From NCBI GenBank assembly GCA_030685235.1, contig MU839100.1, forward strand, positions 1 through 64,000: DNA of 64,000 bases. Direction: 5' to 3'. A program made the translations under genes and the position numbers. Shown here piece after piece: positions 1 through 10,363 of this stretch. The notes under the pieces are model-generated. The model ran no database searches. It was not told where the DNA came from and saw only the letters and a program-made list of their open reading frames with translations. Source of the DNA: Copromyces sp. CBS 386.78 (taxonomy: Eukaryota; Ascomycota; Sordariomycetes; Sordariales; Sordariaceae). Numbering within the stretch: position 1 is the first letter of the stretch; each line of letters opens with the position of its first letter.

Positions 1-89
1 TAAAAATAAAAATAAAAATAAAAATAAAAATAAAAATAAAAATAAAAATAAAAATAAAAATAAAAATAAAAATAAAAATAAAAATAAAA
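1..89. repeat. AAAAAT hexanucleotide microsatellite
   Basis: The first ~89 bases are an uninterrupted run of the hexamer TAAAAA. It is not the fungal telomere repeat TTAGGG and it runs directly into AT-rich DNA, so it is a simple repeat at the edge of a heterochromatic block. The array may continue beyond the window's left edge. Confidence 0.9.
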
Positions 90-3000
90 GATTTAAATCT
101 CCGGCTAGAGGTCCGCACGGACCTCTAGTAAGGAAATAATTTCGATTTTAAAGAATGAAATAAATAAGTATTTTGGAAGATGGGCGTTTCACTGCCTCCC
201 TTGGACATATCCAGCTCCGCCTAAGGGAAGACTATTTTAATAACTATAAATTCGACGGTAAGGGTCTAATATAGTTGTAGTTAATAGCTTAAATTCGATT
301 ATTATAGTATCCGTCTCAATATACTTCCTTTCGTAGCGTATAATATCCTTCTGTATTTTAAAGGCAATATAATATTTATAATAGATTAGGGATTCGTTAA
401 AAATAATGTAAGTAATATTTATATAATCACTTTAATATCTTTAATCCGAGGAGTAGTTATCGGCTTTAAAAAAAGCGCTATAGCCGTTATTAATATAATT
501 ATCGTCGGCTTCGCTACCTTTATTTCCGGCTTCGAAGTAGTAAATACAGTTGTATTAATTATAGCGCTAATCGCCCTAATATCTTTCGCGATTTTTGGGT
601 CGGCGGTCTTTAGAGCGATTGCGTTAATATCCCTAAGTAGCGCCTTAATTATTACAATTATTATAGGTACCTCTATAATTATAATTACTTTAATTATTAT
701 AATTGCTTCGATTGTTACAATTGCCTTAATTATTATAATTATTCCTATTATTACAATTATTATAGTTATTACGTCGTAATCTCCGGTTATAATTATTTTA
801 GCGGGAACGGTCTTAATATTTAAAAGATAATTCTCTCTATTCTCCTCTTATAATTAATAAAATTTTAGCAACTTAGTTTATTCCTCCGACGGGCCTAACG
901 TACGGAAATTATTATCTTACCGTAGTAATTAAAATCTCCTTTATTTTAATAACTTCTCTTATATAGGACTAGAGGTCTTCGAACTTTAAAGGGGCCCGAA
1001 AGTACTATTTAATCTTTAAATTAAGTATTATCCAAATTTATACTATAATTCCTTATTAATTAATTTGTACGGCGTCTAATAGTCCTATAGCTCGAATATA
1101 TCGTATTTTCTTCTAAAAATAAAATATATACGTTAAATCGTTTTCGGTTAAATTTCGAAGGGTTAACTTTATATTCGTAAATTACAGCGTAACGGCTCCA
1201 ACGTCGGGCGTAAAACGAATAAACAAAACGTTTATAGTAATAAAAATTCCTCCTACTCTAATATCGGCGCGCTATTTGGAAGAAAGTTCGGTATTCTATT
1301 ATAAGGTAACTTATCCAACTAATAACGTTTAGAATATAATTATTAATTGGGTAGCCGCTAAATCGTAAATATTAGGATCTTCGAAGAAGGTTTGCAAGCG
1401 GTCGTGGAAGGTAGAAACGTCAATCTATATAAGCTTTATACCGTCTTAAACTATACCGATATCGTTAGGATCGCTAATTTATTACGGATTAAATATTCTA
1501 ACGTCCTCTCGTTTAATTTTTAATTTCAAATTAAAGTCGTAAATATATATAAGACCGGCTTAGGGTTAAAAGGTAAGGGCTCCCGTTCTTTATTAACCGG
1601 GTAGGACGAAAGGGGTCGATTAGGGGTATCCTCCTATATTTAAAAATTTAGCCTATCTTCTAATAATAGTAGTTAGGAATATTAAAAGGTTTATTCTTAA
1701 TTATATTCTAATTAAAATAAATTAAATAATTTAATATAACGAACGATTAACTACCCCCTAATTTTTTAGGGCGGCTAAAATTTATAATATTAGCTAGGAT
1801 TATATTCTCTAAATTTAGCCTAAAATATAAATTCTATAAGTAGCGGCGATTTAGGCGGCGGTTATTATCCCTTAGTTAACGGCGGCTTAAACCGCGGTAA
1901 TGCGAATAATTACGTAGTAGAAGGCGGTTTAAACTATAGTAACGTCGGGGGGCGGAATATTAGTAATCGTAGTCTATTATAAATTTATTAAAGTTAAAAA
2001 GCCTTACTAACTTTAAAGCGACTAGAAAGTTTAAAGGAGTAAATTTTAAGTATAAAGGGGTACTCTTTAAATATTAAAGGGTACCCTTTAAAGAGGAGAA
2101 AGAATTTCCGATATAATAATAATTACTACCTTCGATCCTATAGGAGAGGGGTAGTACAAAGGGGGAAGGGACGAATATTTTGTAATTTATAATAAAATTT
2201 AATAAAAGTCTTTATTATTTTATATAATAAAATCGAAGTTAATATAGAGGGAATTTATTAAAATCTTTATATTATTTATTTCCCCTTTAATATTTTTTAA
2301 TTCGTTTATTATAATATTATAACTATCTAAAATAGTTGCCTCTAAATACTTTATAATATTTTTATTACTTCCTATCTTCGTTAATCTTACCTATAGCTAA
2401 ATTTTATTAGGCATTAAATCTATTACTTTACTTTTACCCTTATTATTAAGCGCCGCGGGGGGAAAGCTAAATCCGTCGGATATTCCGTTTCCCGTCGGGT
2501 TAGCGGCAAGGGGAATTTCGTCGTCGCTTAATATTTTCAATAAAATTCGAAATATAGTACGTATTATCCGTAGGATAGTTAACGGAGGTAATTTTCGTTT
2601 ATATTAAGTAGGCTTAATTACGCCGATTTCTAACGTATTCTAAATAATTAAAGGGGTACCGCCGTCGTCGTCGTTTATTAGGGAAATTAGAACTTCTTCT
2701 TCTATTAATACTATTATTGCAATAGCGTAAAGTAGTAACGGGATTTAAGGGCGCAATCCTATTGGGTCGGGAAGGGGGTCGGGAAGCGGCTAATCGGCTA
2801 TAATTCTATATCGTACTGTAGTACTATAGTATACTATTAATTTTTTTCGTTTGAAGCTTACATAATTCTCTAACGAAGTTAGTAATATAAAAGGACGGAT
2901 ATAAAAAAAAGTATCGTTTATAACGGAGGGGAAGTCGCCTTAAATAATTATTTAAATTCGCCGTAAGAAGGAGGAAATTTATAATATCGGTTAATTTAAA

Positions 3001-3436
3001 ACGAATACTTGAATTCGCCGTTTAAAGACCGGATTAAAGTATTATAAGGAAAACCTAAATTGTAAATAGTTAACTTCAAACGAAATAGAAGTAAGGTTAA
3101 TTATAAAAGGAGGAGGTTTTTTAAGGGTCTTTTTAATTCCTACGCGAATATTTAAATTCGTCGTAATAGGGCTTCTCGAAGGGTAAAAGATTAGGGGGGT
3201 TATAAGATAATTCGGGGCTCGTTAAAGATTGTACGCGAATTTAAATAGAAAAATTAATCGAAGGGTCGTTGCGCTAGCAGGTTAGTCGTAAAGGGTTTTA
3301 TTCGATCGCGTACGATAGTAAATGAATATATCGCGGGTTGGTAGTATAGTTTAGTCAACTAAATCTTTTAATTGCAACTACTATTTGATGCGGAAGCACT
3401 AGAATATATAAAAATATTGTATTCTAAAGAGTAATG
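90..3436. repeat. AT-rich RIP-type relic DNA, left of the gypsy insertion
   Basis: About 3.3 kb with very high A+T, abundant TpA, few CpA, and no open reading frame of useful length on either strand. This is the pattern left by repeat-induced point mutation (C-to-T mainly at CpA) in Neurospora. The original transposon family cannot be named by eye. The block resumes after the retroelement at 10622, so the two parts were one AT-rich tract before insertion. Its position left of his-3, a centromere-proximal marker on linkage group I of N. crassa, suggests a pericentromeric or dispersed heterochromatic island (inference). Confidence 0.75.
105..128. repeat. perfect 10-bp inverted repeat (hairpin)
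   Basis: CTAGAGGTCC (105-114) is followed after GCAC by its exact reverse complement GGACCTCTAG (119-128). It is a GC-containing palindrome at the border between the hexamer repeat and the AT-rich block. Function unknown; it could be a transposon terminus. Confidence 0.6.
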
Positions 3437-3441
3437 CCCGC
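3437..3441. repeat. target site duplication, left copy (CCCGC)
   Basis: CCCGC lies immediately before the TGTCAC start of the 5' LTR and is repeated exactly after the 3' LTR at 10617-10621. A 5-bp duplication is the size expected from a Ty3/gypsy integrase. It shows that the two LTRs belong to one insertion event that has not recombined. Confidence 0.92.
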
Positions 3442-3694
3442 TGTCACAGGGTTAACCCTGTGTTGGGTTGCCTTGTGCCAGCGTACAGCAGCTTCTAAGA
3501 CTGCTGTCGCTGGTAGATGTGCCGCGCCAGTCGTGATTGGCCAATGGTACTCCTGCCGTGGACCCACTAGGGTTCACGGCTCGAGGAGTCCCATAAAGGC
3601 TATCCTTCTGCGCGCACATCTACACTTCTTCCTTTTCTCTCCTTCGTGCAATTACGTATATCTTCATCTGCACTCCAGCCTTTCACCCGTGATA
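3442..3694 (+). repeat. 5' LTR (253 bp)
   Basis: Runs from TGTCAC to GTGATA, so the ends are TG...TA with an imperfect short inverted repeat (TGTCAC against GTGATA). By eye it is identical to the 3' LTR over all 253 bases. It opens with an 18-bp perfect palindrome CACAGGGTTAACCCTGTG (3445-3462). A TATA-like CATAAAGG near 3591-3598 lies about 50 bp before GTGCAATTA (3646-3654), which is complementary to the primer-binding site and is therefore the likely RNA start. An open frame that begins in this LTR is incidental. Confidence 0.95.
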
Positions 3695-3696
3695 GT

Positions 3697-3705
3697 TAAT
3701 TGCAC
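3697..3705 (+). other. candidate self-priming primer-binding site
   Basis: TAATTGCAC starts two bases after the 5' LTR and is the exact reverse complement of GTGCAATTA at 3646-3654 inside the LTR. No match to a tRNA 3' end (TGG...) is visible here. In Tf1 of fission yeast, and by prediction in sushi-type chromoviruses, the first bases of the RNA fold back onto the PBS and prime reverse transcription. The geometry here (9 bp, adjacent to the LTR, pairing stops at 3645) fits that mechanism, which would put the transcript 5' end at about 3646. Confidence 0.65.
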
Positions 3706-4024
3706 CTTTAACTATTGCGTTCACAGCGCAAACCCATTTTTCATCTTTCATCGTGCGATTGATTTTCTCGATCGCGCGCGCGTGCAAGGATCGCCTCGTC
3801 GTTACGAGCTGCTGAGCCCAGCACCCCCCAAGCATCGACAGTCGTAGTCACGACAGTCATCCAGTCCAGACTTATTATCCCCTTCACCAGTGCGTAAGGG
3901 AAGGCACTCTTCATCCAGTGGATAAGAGCTCGCCTCGTCTCGACTGCCTCAAACGGTCCCAGTAGCGGACCTTCTCGTCAAACGGTCTTAGTAGCGGACC
4001 AAGCGGTCATCTCTCTTTTGTCCT

Positions 4025-5608
4025 ATGTCTTACGACGACAGCGATCCCGCCCTTTTCTCCCCCAACGGCAGCACTGGTGGCGGTGATCTTCCTGACCTCG
4101 CAGCCCCCAGGCCCCCCAGCGCTTTCGATTTAAACTCGCTGCGCTCCGCCATCGACGAAACCCTCGAAGTTGAGCTCGATACTGCAGTTTGCCGTGCCGC
4201 ACTTCACGAGATCGTTCCTCGGGACGCAGCTCTCACTAACCTCCTGGAAGGCCTCGACCAGGAAGACGGCCTGCCTGTTCCCCGTGAGCACTTCGAAACC
4301 GCGGCCATCATCGGCCTCTACCCTGCTTTCCAGTCTATTATCGCGCCCCTCAGTCGCCTCTACCGCAACAACCTCGAGCTTTACGACAACGTTGCTAGCG
4401 ACCTCGAGCGCTCTGAGGAGGAGCTCAAAACTGCCCGCCAGGTAGCCGATAACGCCCAGGCAAACTTCGACCAGAGGAACCTGGACTTCGTTAACCTTAA
4501 GTCCGCTTACGACGCCTTATTCGCGGAGTACAACATCCTCAAGACGCAAGCTCACCCTTCTCCTAATAACAGAGCTCCAGCTACTACGAAGGCAACCATG
4601 TCTTCTCTCCGTCAGACGGTAGAGAACCCACCTATCTTTACCGGCAAGGAGGCTGGCGGCCCCGCTCGCAGATGCGAGATCTTCAAGGCCTGGCGTTTCC
4701 GTATCTTGTCGCAGTGGAAGTGTGATGCCGCTCTTTACGCCTCAGAGGACGTCAAGATCATCCACACGGCCATGCTGCTGGGCCCTGAGATCCTGTCCGG
4801 TATCCAAGATGATCTGGATGTGATCCAGTCTAACCCCGACGATGCGACCTGGCGTTGGAAGACGGGAGTCGAGTTCATGGAATACCTGGTCTCTCGTTTC
4901 CAGAACGTAAACCTCAAGATGGACGCCGGCCGCCGCTTGCAAGAGCTATACATGAAGAACTTGTCCTTCGCGGACTTCGAGCTCGAGCTGACTAACCTGA
5001 TGAACCTTTGCGGCCTCGACGATTCGATGAAGGTCCATCATTTGCGTAACAAGATCAATAAGCGTCTGCGTGATGCTCTTGCCCACCGCGACCTTCCCCC
5101 CGAAAACGATTTCAAGCGCTGGCTCGAGATTTGCCGTACCGTTGCTGGAAACCTGGAAGACGCGGATCACCGCCAGAAGATGGCGAACCACTTCCTCAAC
5201 CCAAGTGGTGGCAACAGCAACGGCAGCAGTGGCGGAGGTCGCTCCAACACCAAGCCTATAGCCGACGGCGTCCCTGTCAGCCAGGGCGGAAACAAGATGG
5301 ACCTCGACGCCGTAGACCTTGCTGTCTTTATCCACAAAGATATTCTCGACCAACGTTCCCGCGATGGCCTCTGTCGTCGTTGCGGCAAGCCCGGCCACAT
5401 CGCCCGCGACTGTACCGCATCAGTCAACTACGGCTCGCAAGGCCCCCAGCACTCCGCCGGCAAGAAGACGAAGAACAAGAACAAGAAACGCCGCAGTGGC
5501 CAGGAACAGGTCCGCGCCGCTGATGCCGCTCCAGCTGCCCCAGCCGCCCCGGCCGCTCCCGAGCCCGCCGCCGGTGAAGAGTATCACAACGACCAGGAAA
5601 ACGCCTAG
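4025..5608 (+). CDS. Gag polyprotein of the gypsy element
   Basis: 527 residues from an ATG in the context TCCTATGTC. A predicted coiled coil (about residues 110-165, rich in Leu, Glu and Ala heptads) precedes the retrotransposon-gag/capsid-like region (about 190-380, with the WKFR-type and YLVSRF segments typical of the family). A single CCHC zinc knuckle, CRRCGKPGHIARDC, lies at about 450-463, followed by a Lys-rich and then Ala/Pro-rich tail. Gag forms the virus-like particle in the cytoplasm and binds element RNA. It ends at TAG 5606-5608; the pol frame overlaps its 3' end in the -1 frame. No internal disruption is seen. Confidence 0.93.
   Translation: MSYDDSDPALFSPNGSTGGGDLPDLAAPRPPSAFDLNSLRSAIDETLEVELDTAVCRAALHEIVPRDAALTNLLEGLDQEDGLPVPREHFETAAIIGLYPAFQSIIAPLSRLYRNNLELYDNVASDLERSEEELKTARQVADNAQANFDQRNLDFVNLKSAYDALFAEYNILKTQAHPSPNNRAPATTKATMSSLRQTVENPPIFTGKEAGGPARRCEIFKAWRFRILSQWKCDAALYASEDVKIIHTAMLLGPEILSGIQDDLDVIQSNPDDATWRWKTGVEFMEYLVSRFQNVNLKMDAGRRLQELYMKNLSFADFELELTNLMNLCGLDDSMKVHHLRNKINKRLRDALAHRDLPPENDFKRWLEICRTVAGNLEDADHRQKMANHFLNPSGGNSNGSSGGGRSNTKPIADGVPVSQGGNKMDLDAVDLAVFIHKDILDQRSRDGLCRRCGKPGHIARDCTASVNYGSQGPQHSAGKKTKNKNKKRRSGQEQVRAADAAPAAPAAPAAPEPAAGEEYHNDQENA
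5596..5602 (+). promoter_or_regulatory. candidate -1 frameshift site between gag and pol
   Basis: In the gag frame the last codons read CAG GAA AAC GCC TAG. G-GAA-AAC (5596-5602) resembles heptamers of the G GAU UUA class, in which the first triplet is not homopolymeric, and lies one codon before the gag stop. The pol frame is open from 5524 but has no ATG before the protease region, so a -1 shift in the 85-nt overlap is the simplest way to make Gag-Pol. The exact slip point is inferred. Confidence 0.4.
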
Positions 5609-8600
5609 CCTCTGCGCCCAGTCGCGTGCAGAGGCCTTGCCGGGTTACAACTAAGAGACAAGTTTCAGACTCTACAGAGTCAGAGGTTTTGGAAGAAGTT
5701 AAGGTTCAATCGTTAGATAGTTCTGCTTCCCCGAATTCAATACTCTTGTCCTCTTACGTTGTAACCCGTGCGCGCAAAGACCATTGTGTTGCCCTTGTTG
5801 ATAGCGGATGCTCTGCATTCGCGTTCATCGATCGTTCTTTCGTTATTAAAAATAACTTGCCTCGTTTCCGGCTACTGAAAGCAAAGAAACTCGTTTTGGC
5901 AGACGGAGTAGTCAAGGGTATCATCTCGGAAGGGGTGACAGCCAAACTTCGTATCGGCCATCACGAGGAAACGGTCACCTTTCTGGTCCACGATATCTCT
6001 AAGAACCATCCAGTCATTCTAGGCTTCCCATGGATGCAGCATCACAAGCCCGAGATTGACTATGAGCAGTGCGGCGTGCGTTTCAGCCACCGTATCTGCC
6101 GCGGCCGTTGCCTACCAGCGGACCTCCCCAGCACCCAGGTCACGGCACCCCGTGCCATCATCAACCGGGTCTCAGCAGCTTCTCTCCGACAGACCTCTCT
6201 TCCACCAACCAAGAAGGAGGAGACTGAATCCCCCTCTCCAACCGATAAGAAGGAGGAGACTGAACCTCCCTCTCTCCCGGCCATCAAGAAAGAGAAGATC
6301 AAGAAGACCGTGGTAGAGCCCGCTCCAGAGCCCTTATCCGCTCTCGAGCCCTCGCCTGCCGTTACCGAGCCCGCCCCTAAGATTGATCCCAAGACCGGCT
6401 ACCGTGCGGTCCCCGCGCCTGTCAAAGCGTTGGTGGCCCGGAGGGCTAAGTCCAAGATCGCCGTCACCGGTACCGCCGCTCTCCTCATTAAGACCAAGAG
6501 CCCCGCGCTCCACGAGCCTCATGTCCGCGTAGCCGGCCGCCGCGTCTCCGCTGGCACGCATCGTCCCCAGCGTCGCCGTTACCGCGAGTCCGACTGCAAG
6601 CTCAACCCCAGCGACATCAGGGCACTCAACGCGGCCGCGTTCAACTTCATCTGCGCAAAGCAGCAACTGCAGCCGTACGTCACGAGCTACGCTGAGATCG
6701 AGAAGTTGGCAGCCATGGCGGATCTCCAGGATTTGGATTTGACCGAGGAGATGGTCAACAGCATTATGGACGGCGATGGAAGGAAGTACAAGGAAAGTCT
6801 ACCCCCCGTACTTCATCACTTTATTGACGAAATGGCTGGCGTCCATGCCTCAGAAGATACCCGAGAAGCCGCGATCCTCGCCAAAGCAGTCAACCTTACC
6901 GGAAACCTCGAGACCGACGCGCCCGTGTGCGAGGAGATCCTTCGACAGATACATCTAGCCAAGGTCGATGAGGAGGACGTGAAGAAGTTTCTCGATAAGG
7001 CGGACCGGCCGTTGAAGACTGAGGAAGAGATTATCGAGATCCTGAAACAGACCGAGGGGAGGAGGTACATCAGCGAGGTCGCCGCTTTCTTGCCCGCACT
7101 AGCGGAGGAGGTTCCCCCTCACCGCTCGTACGATCACAAGATCGAGCTGAAGCCAGGAGAGCAGCCCCCCAACGCCCGCTCGCGCCGTATGTCACCTATC
7201 GAGGCCGTCGTCGTCAAGAAATGGATCGATGATAATCTGAGAAAGAAGTTCATTCGCCCATCACAGTCGGCAGCGGCTTCGCCTATCCTTTTGGTCAAGA
7301 AACCAGGCGGTGGAGTTCGCATTTGCGTAGACTACCGAGGTGTCAATAGCGTGACGATGAAGACTCGTTACCCGATACCCTTAATTAAGGAAACCCTCGA
7401 CGCGATTTGCAAGGCCAAGATCTTCACGAAGCTCGACGTTATTGCCGCGTTCAACAGGATCCGTGTCAAAGAAGGGCATGAGTGGCTTACCGCCTTCATC
7501 ACCCGCTTTGGCCTTTACGAATCCATCGTCTGCCCGTTCGGTCTACAAGGCGCACCCGGGACCTTCCAAAATTATATCAACGATGTCCTGCATGATATCC
7601 TTGACGTTTACGCCACCGCGTACCTTGACGATGTCCTGATTTACTCAGACAACGAAGAGGAACACGAAGGCCACGTTAGGGAGGTGTTACATCGTATGAT
7701 CAAGGCAGGTCTCCAAATTGATATTGACAAGTGCGAGTTTCACGTACAACGCACTAAGTATCTAGGTCTTATCATCACACCGGGTGGCCTCGAGATGGAC
7801 CCGGACAAGGTCTCTGCCGTTACAACGTGGGAAGCTCCAGACTCCAAGCGGTCGCTCCAGCGTTTCTTAGGCTTCGCAAACTTCTATCGCCGTTTCATCA
7901 AGCACTTCTCGATTATCGCCGGCCCCTTATACGAACTTACGAAGCGGGCGGCGGTCTGGGAGTGGGAGGAGCGGCACCAACGATCTTTCGAAGCTTTGAA
8001 GAAGGTTTTCACTAGCGGACCCGTTCTTCGTATCTACGACTGGTCTAAACAGACCGTTGTAGAAACGGATGCTTCCAACTGGGCCTGTGGCGGCACGTTA
8101 TCGCAATACGATGACGATGGTGCCCTTCGCCCTGTCGCCTACTTCAGCCAGCGGCACTCTTCAGCCGAATGTAATTACGACATTTACGACAAGGAGTTGC
8201 TTGCCATCATCAAGGCCCTGGAGGAGTGGCGCCCCGAGCTCGAGGGAGCACAACAGCCATTTGAGGTCCTCACAGACCACAAGACTTTGAAAACTTTTAC
8301 GGTTAATAAGCAGCTCACTCCCCGCCACATGCGGTGGTCCCAGTTCCTCTCCCGGTTCAACTTCACGATCAAGTACCGACCGGGCTCGTTGCAGGTGCGC
8401 CCTGACGCCCTGAGCAGGAAACCGGAGGACCTGCCCAAGGATGAAGCCGACGAGCGGCTGCTGGCCAGGAATAAGGTCCTACTCGATCACAACATCTTCG
8501 TGAACGGAGTTTTCGTTCTGGAAAGCGGAGAGGAGGTTGTCGACGTCGGAATAGAGTGTATCTACGACCTGGAGGTGATGGATGACAAGTCTACCGACGA

Positions 8601-10332
8601 CTTGATCACGGAGAGTTACGAAAGGTCGGTGTTCTTACAGGACTTGCTCGCTTGCCTGTCGGATCGTGGCCGCTGTGCGTGGTCTAAGGAGGTTAAGGAT
8701 CAGTTGAAGAAGGTGTCCTTTGCGGAATGCAGGGCGATACAGGGACGAGCGTACTTTCGAGGCGCCGTTATTGTCGACCCCAATGACACCGAGCTCCAGC
8801 TCCAGCTCCTCCGCCGCGTGCACGACTCACCATCCGCTGGTCACCCTGGTCGTGAAAAGACTTACTCGTTGCTCTCGCAGTCTTTCTTCTGGCCCGGCAT
8901 GTCCGGTACTGTTAGGTCTTACTGTAAAGCCTGCTTGGCGTGCGCTAAGTCTAAACCATCACGACACTCCCCTCACGGGTTCCTGAAACCGTTAGCTGTG
9001 CCTTTCGCGCCTTGGAAGGACATTTCGGTGGACTACGTCACCCCTTTGACACCCTGTGTACGTCGAGGGCAAGAGTTCAAGCACGTAGCCGTCGTTGTCG
9101 ACCGCCTAACCAAGATGCGGCATTTCATCCCCACCGTCGGCCTCACGGCAGAAGAGCTGGCGGATCGGTTCATCGAAAGGATCTACAGCATTCACGGTCT
9201 TCCGGACTCCGTGGTATCCGACCGGGGCTCTCAGTTCATTTCACAGTTCTGGAGAGCCCTGTCGTCCCGCTTGGAGGTAGCTCTCAAGCCCTCCTCCGCA
9301 TTCCATCCAGCCACCAACGGCCAGACCGAGCGCATCAATGCAGAGATGGAGAAATACCTTCGCCTCTACATCAACTGGGCACAGGACGACTGGGTCGATT
9401 GGCTGCCAATCGCGGAGTTCGCTGGCAACAACTTAGTTTCTGAGACAACGGGAGTATCCCCCTTCTTTGCCAACTATGGTTTCCACCCCCGTATGGGCAT
9501 TGAACCAGCGAAACCGTGCCCGCCAGATCTGTCAGCTCAACAGCAAGCGGAGCACTTCAAGGCTAACGAGATCGCGGACCGTTTCAAGAAGGTGTTGGAC
9601 TTCGTCACGGACCAGGCAAAGCAAGCACAACAGCGGTACGAGGCCAACGCCAATGTTCGAAGAACGGATGCCCCGAAGTATAGAGCGGGAGACAAGGTCC
9701 TGCTCAACACGGAGAACCTCGACACCGGCCGCCCGCACGCGAAGCTCAACCCCCTCTACGAAGGACCGTTCGAAATCATCAAGGCGGATAGTCACAGAGT
9801 CACGCTCAGGCTCCCCGTTAATATGAAATGCAACCCAACTTTCCACGTTAGCAAAATCAAGCCATGGACAGAGGCGGGTATCCCGGGGCAGTTGGAGGTG
9901 CAGGAAAGGGACGTTCGTGCGAATCACGGTCGAAGTATGAGGAGGACTGATGGGGAGGAGGACTCGATGGAATGGGACTTCGTCAAGATCGACGGCTGCC
10001 GGAAAGCGGCCAACGGTCGATGGGAGTACCTTGTCGTCTGGGCACCCCCTCACCAGCCATCATGGCAGCCGCGTGCCAATGTGGCCATGTCCCCCGATGC
10101 GATACGACAGTTTCACGAGGCACACCCAGAGGCTCCAGTACCCCCAGATTGGCTGGCGGCGGAACGGAAGCGGAGGAGGACTCTGGAGAGGGCGGAGGAG
10201 ACGCTGGAGCCGGCTGCAGAAGCGGAGGCTCCGCGACCGAGGCACGAGAGGAGGTCGCCGCGATTGGCGGCCATGGAAGTTTTTCACAGCTGGGTACGAT
10301 TAATGAGTTTTTCAATCATTTCATATATTTAG
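5602..10332 (+). CDS. Pol polyprotein: protease, RT, RNase H, integrase, chromodomain
   Basis: Open frame of about 1,570 codons in -1 relative to gag; no ATG near its start, so translation by frameshift is likely. Numbering from the codon at 5626: aspartic protease DSG at 59-61; RT with the YLDD motif at 666-669; RNase H acidic residues D815, E857, D884, D927; integrase zinc-binding HHCC (H1066, H1073, then CKACLAC around 1100-1106); integrase catalytic D1136, D1199, E1235 with the usual 35-residue gap between the last two; chromodomain-like segment about 1448-1500 with aromatic residues W1450, W/Y and W. All key residues are present and no stop interrupts the frame, so the enzyme set appears functional. 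It replicates and integrates the element; the chromodomain usually targets heterochromatin (established for MAGGY-like elements). Confidence 0.93.
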   Translation, partial: RLASAPSRVQRPCRVTTKRQVSDSTESEVLEEVKVQSLDSSASPNSILLSSYVVTRARKDHCVALVDSGCSAFAFIDRSFVIKNNLPRFRLLKAKKLVLADGVVKGIISEGVTAKLRIGHHEETVTFLVHDISKNHPVILGFPWMQHHKPEIDYEQCGVRFSHRICRGRCLPADLPSTQVTAPRAIINRVSAASLRQTSLPPTKKEETESPSPTDKKEETEPPSLPAIKKEKIKKTVVEPAPEPLSALEPSPAVTEPAPKIDPKTGYRAVPAPVKALVARRAKSKIAVTGTAALLIKTKSPALHEPHVRVAGRRVSAGTHRPQRRRYRESDCKLNPSDIRALNAAAFNFICAKQQLQPYVTSYAEIEKLAAMADLQDLDLTEEMVNSIMDGDGRKYKESLPPVLHHFIDEMAGVHASEDTREAAILAKAVNLTGNLETDAPVCEEILRQIHLAKVDEEDVKKFLDKADRPLKTEEEIIEILKQTEGRRYISEVAAFLPALAEEVPPHRSYDHKIELKPGEQPPNARSRRMSPIEAVVVKKWIDDNLRKKFIRPSQSAAASPILLVKKPGGGVRICVDYRGVNSVTMKTRYPIPLIKETLDAICKAKIFTKLDVIAAFNRIRVKEGHEWLTAFITRFGLYESIVCPFGLQGAPGTFQNYINDVLHDILDVYATAYLDDVLIYSDNEEEHEGHVREVLHRMIKAGLQIDIDKCEFHVQRTKYLGLIITPGGLEMDPDKVSAVTTWEAPDSKRSLQRFLGFANFYRRFIKHFSIIAGPLYELTKRAAVWEWEERHQRSFEALKKVFTSGPVLRIYDWSKQTVVETDASNWACGGTLSQYDDDGALRPVAYFSQRHSSAECNYDIYDKELLAIIKALEEWRPELEGAQQPFEVLTDHKTLKTFTVNKQLTPRHMRWSQFLSRFNFTIKYRPGSLQVRPDALSRKPEDLPKDEADERLLARNKVLLDHNIFVNGVFVLESGEEVVDVGIECIYDLEVMDDKSTDDLITESYERSVFLQDLLACLSDRGRCAWSKEVKDQLKKVSFAECRAIQGRAYFRGAVIVDPNDTELQLQLLRRVHDSPSAGHPGREKTYSLLSQSFFWPGMSGTVRSYCKACLACAKSKPSRHSPHGFLKPLAVPFAPWKDISVDYVTPLTPCVRRGQEFKHVAVVVDRLTKMRHFIPTVGLTAEELADRFIERIYSIHGLPDSVVSDRGSQFISQFWRALSSRLEVALKPSSAFHPATNGQTERINAEMEKYLRLYINWAQDDWVDWLPIAEFAGNNLVSETTGVSPFFANYGFHPRMGIEPAKPCPPDLSAQQQAEHFKANEIADRFKKVLDFVTDQAKQAQQRYEANANVRRTDAPKYRAGDKVLLNTENLDTGRPHAKLNPLYEGPFEIIKADSHRVTLRLPVNMKCNPTFHVSKIKPWTEAGIPGQLEVQERDVRANHGRSMRRTDGEEDSMEWDFVKIDGCRKAANGRWEYLVVWAPPHQPSWQPRANVAMSPDAIRQFHEAHPEAPVPPDWLAAERKRRRTLERAEETLEPAAEAEAPRPRHERRSPRLAAMEVFHSWVRLMSFSIISYI

Positions 10333-10356
10333 TCAGCCATATGGCTTCTTTAGTCC

Positions 10357-10363
10357 GGGGAAG
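10357..10363 (+). other. polypurine tract
   Basis: GGGGAAG directly precedes the TGTCAC start of the 3' LTR, the standard position for the plus-strand primer of LTR retrotransposons. It is short compared with many elements. Confidence 0.6.

Noticed and set aside
1..89. Telomere
   Set aside because: The repeat is AAAAAT, not TTAGGG.
3434..3847. 137-codon open frame spanning the 5' LTR
   Set aside because: It is LTR sequence, repeated within another frame at the 3' LTR, with no protein features.
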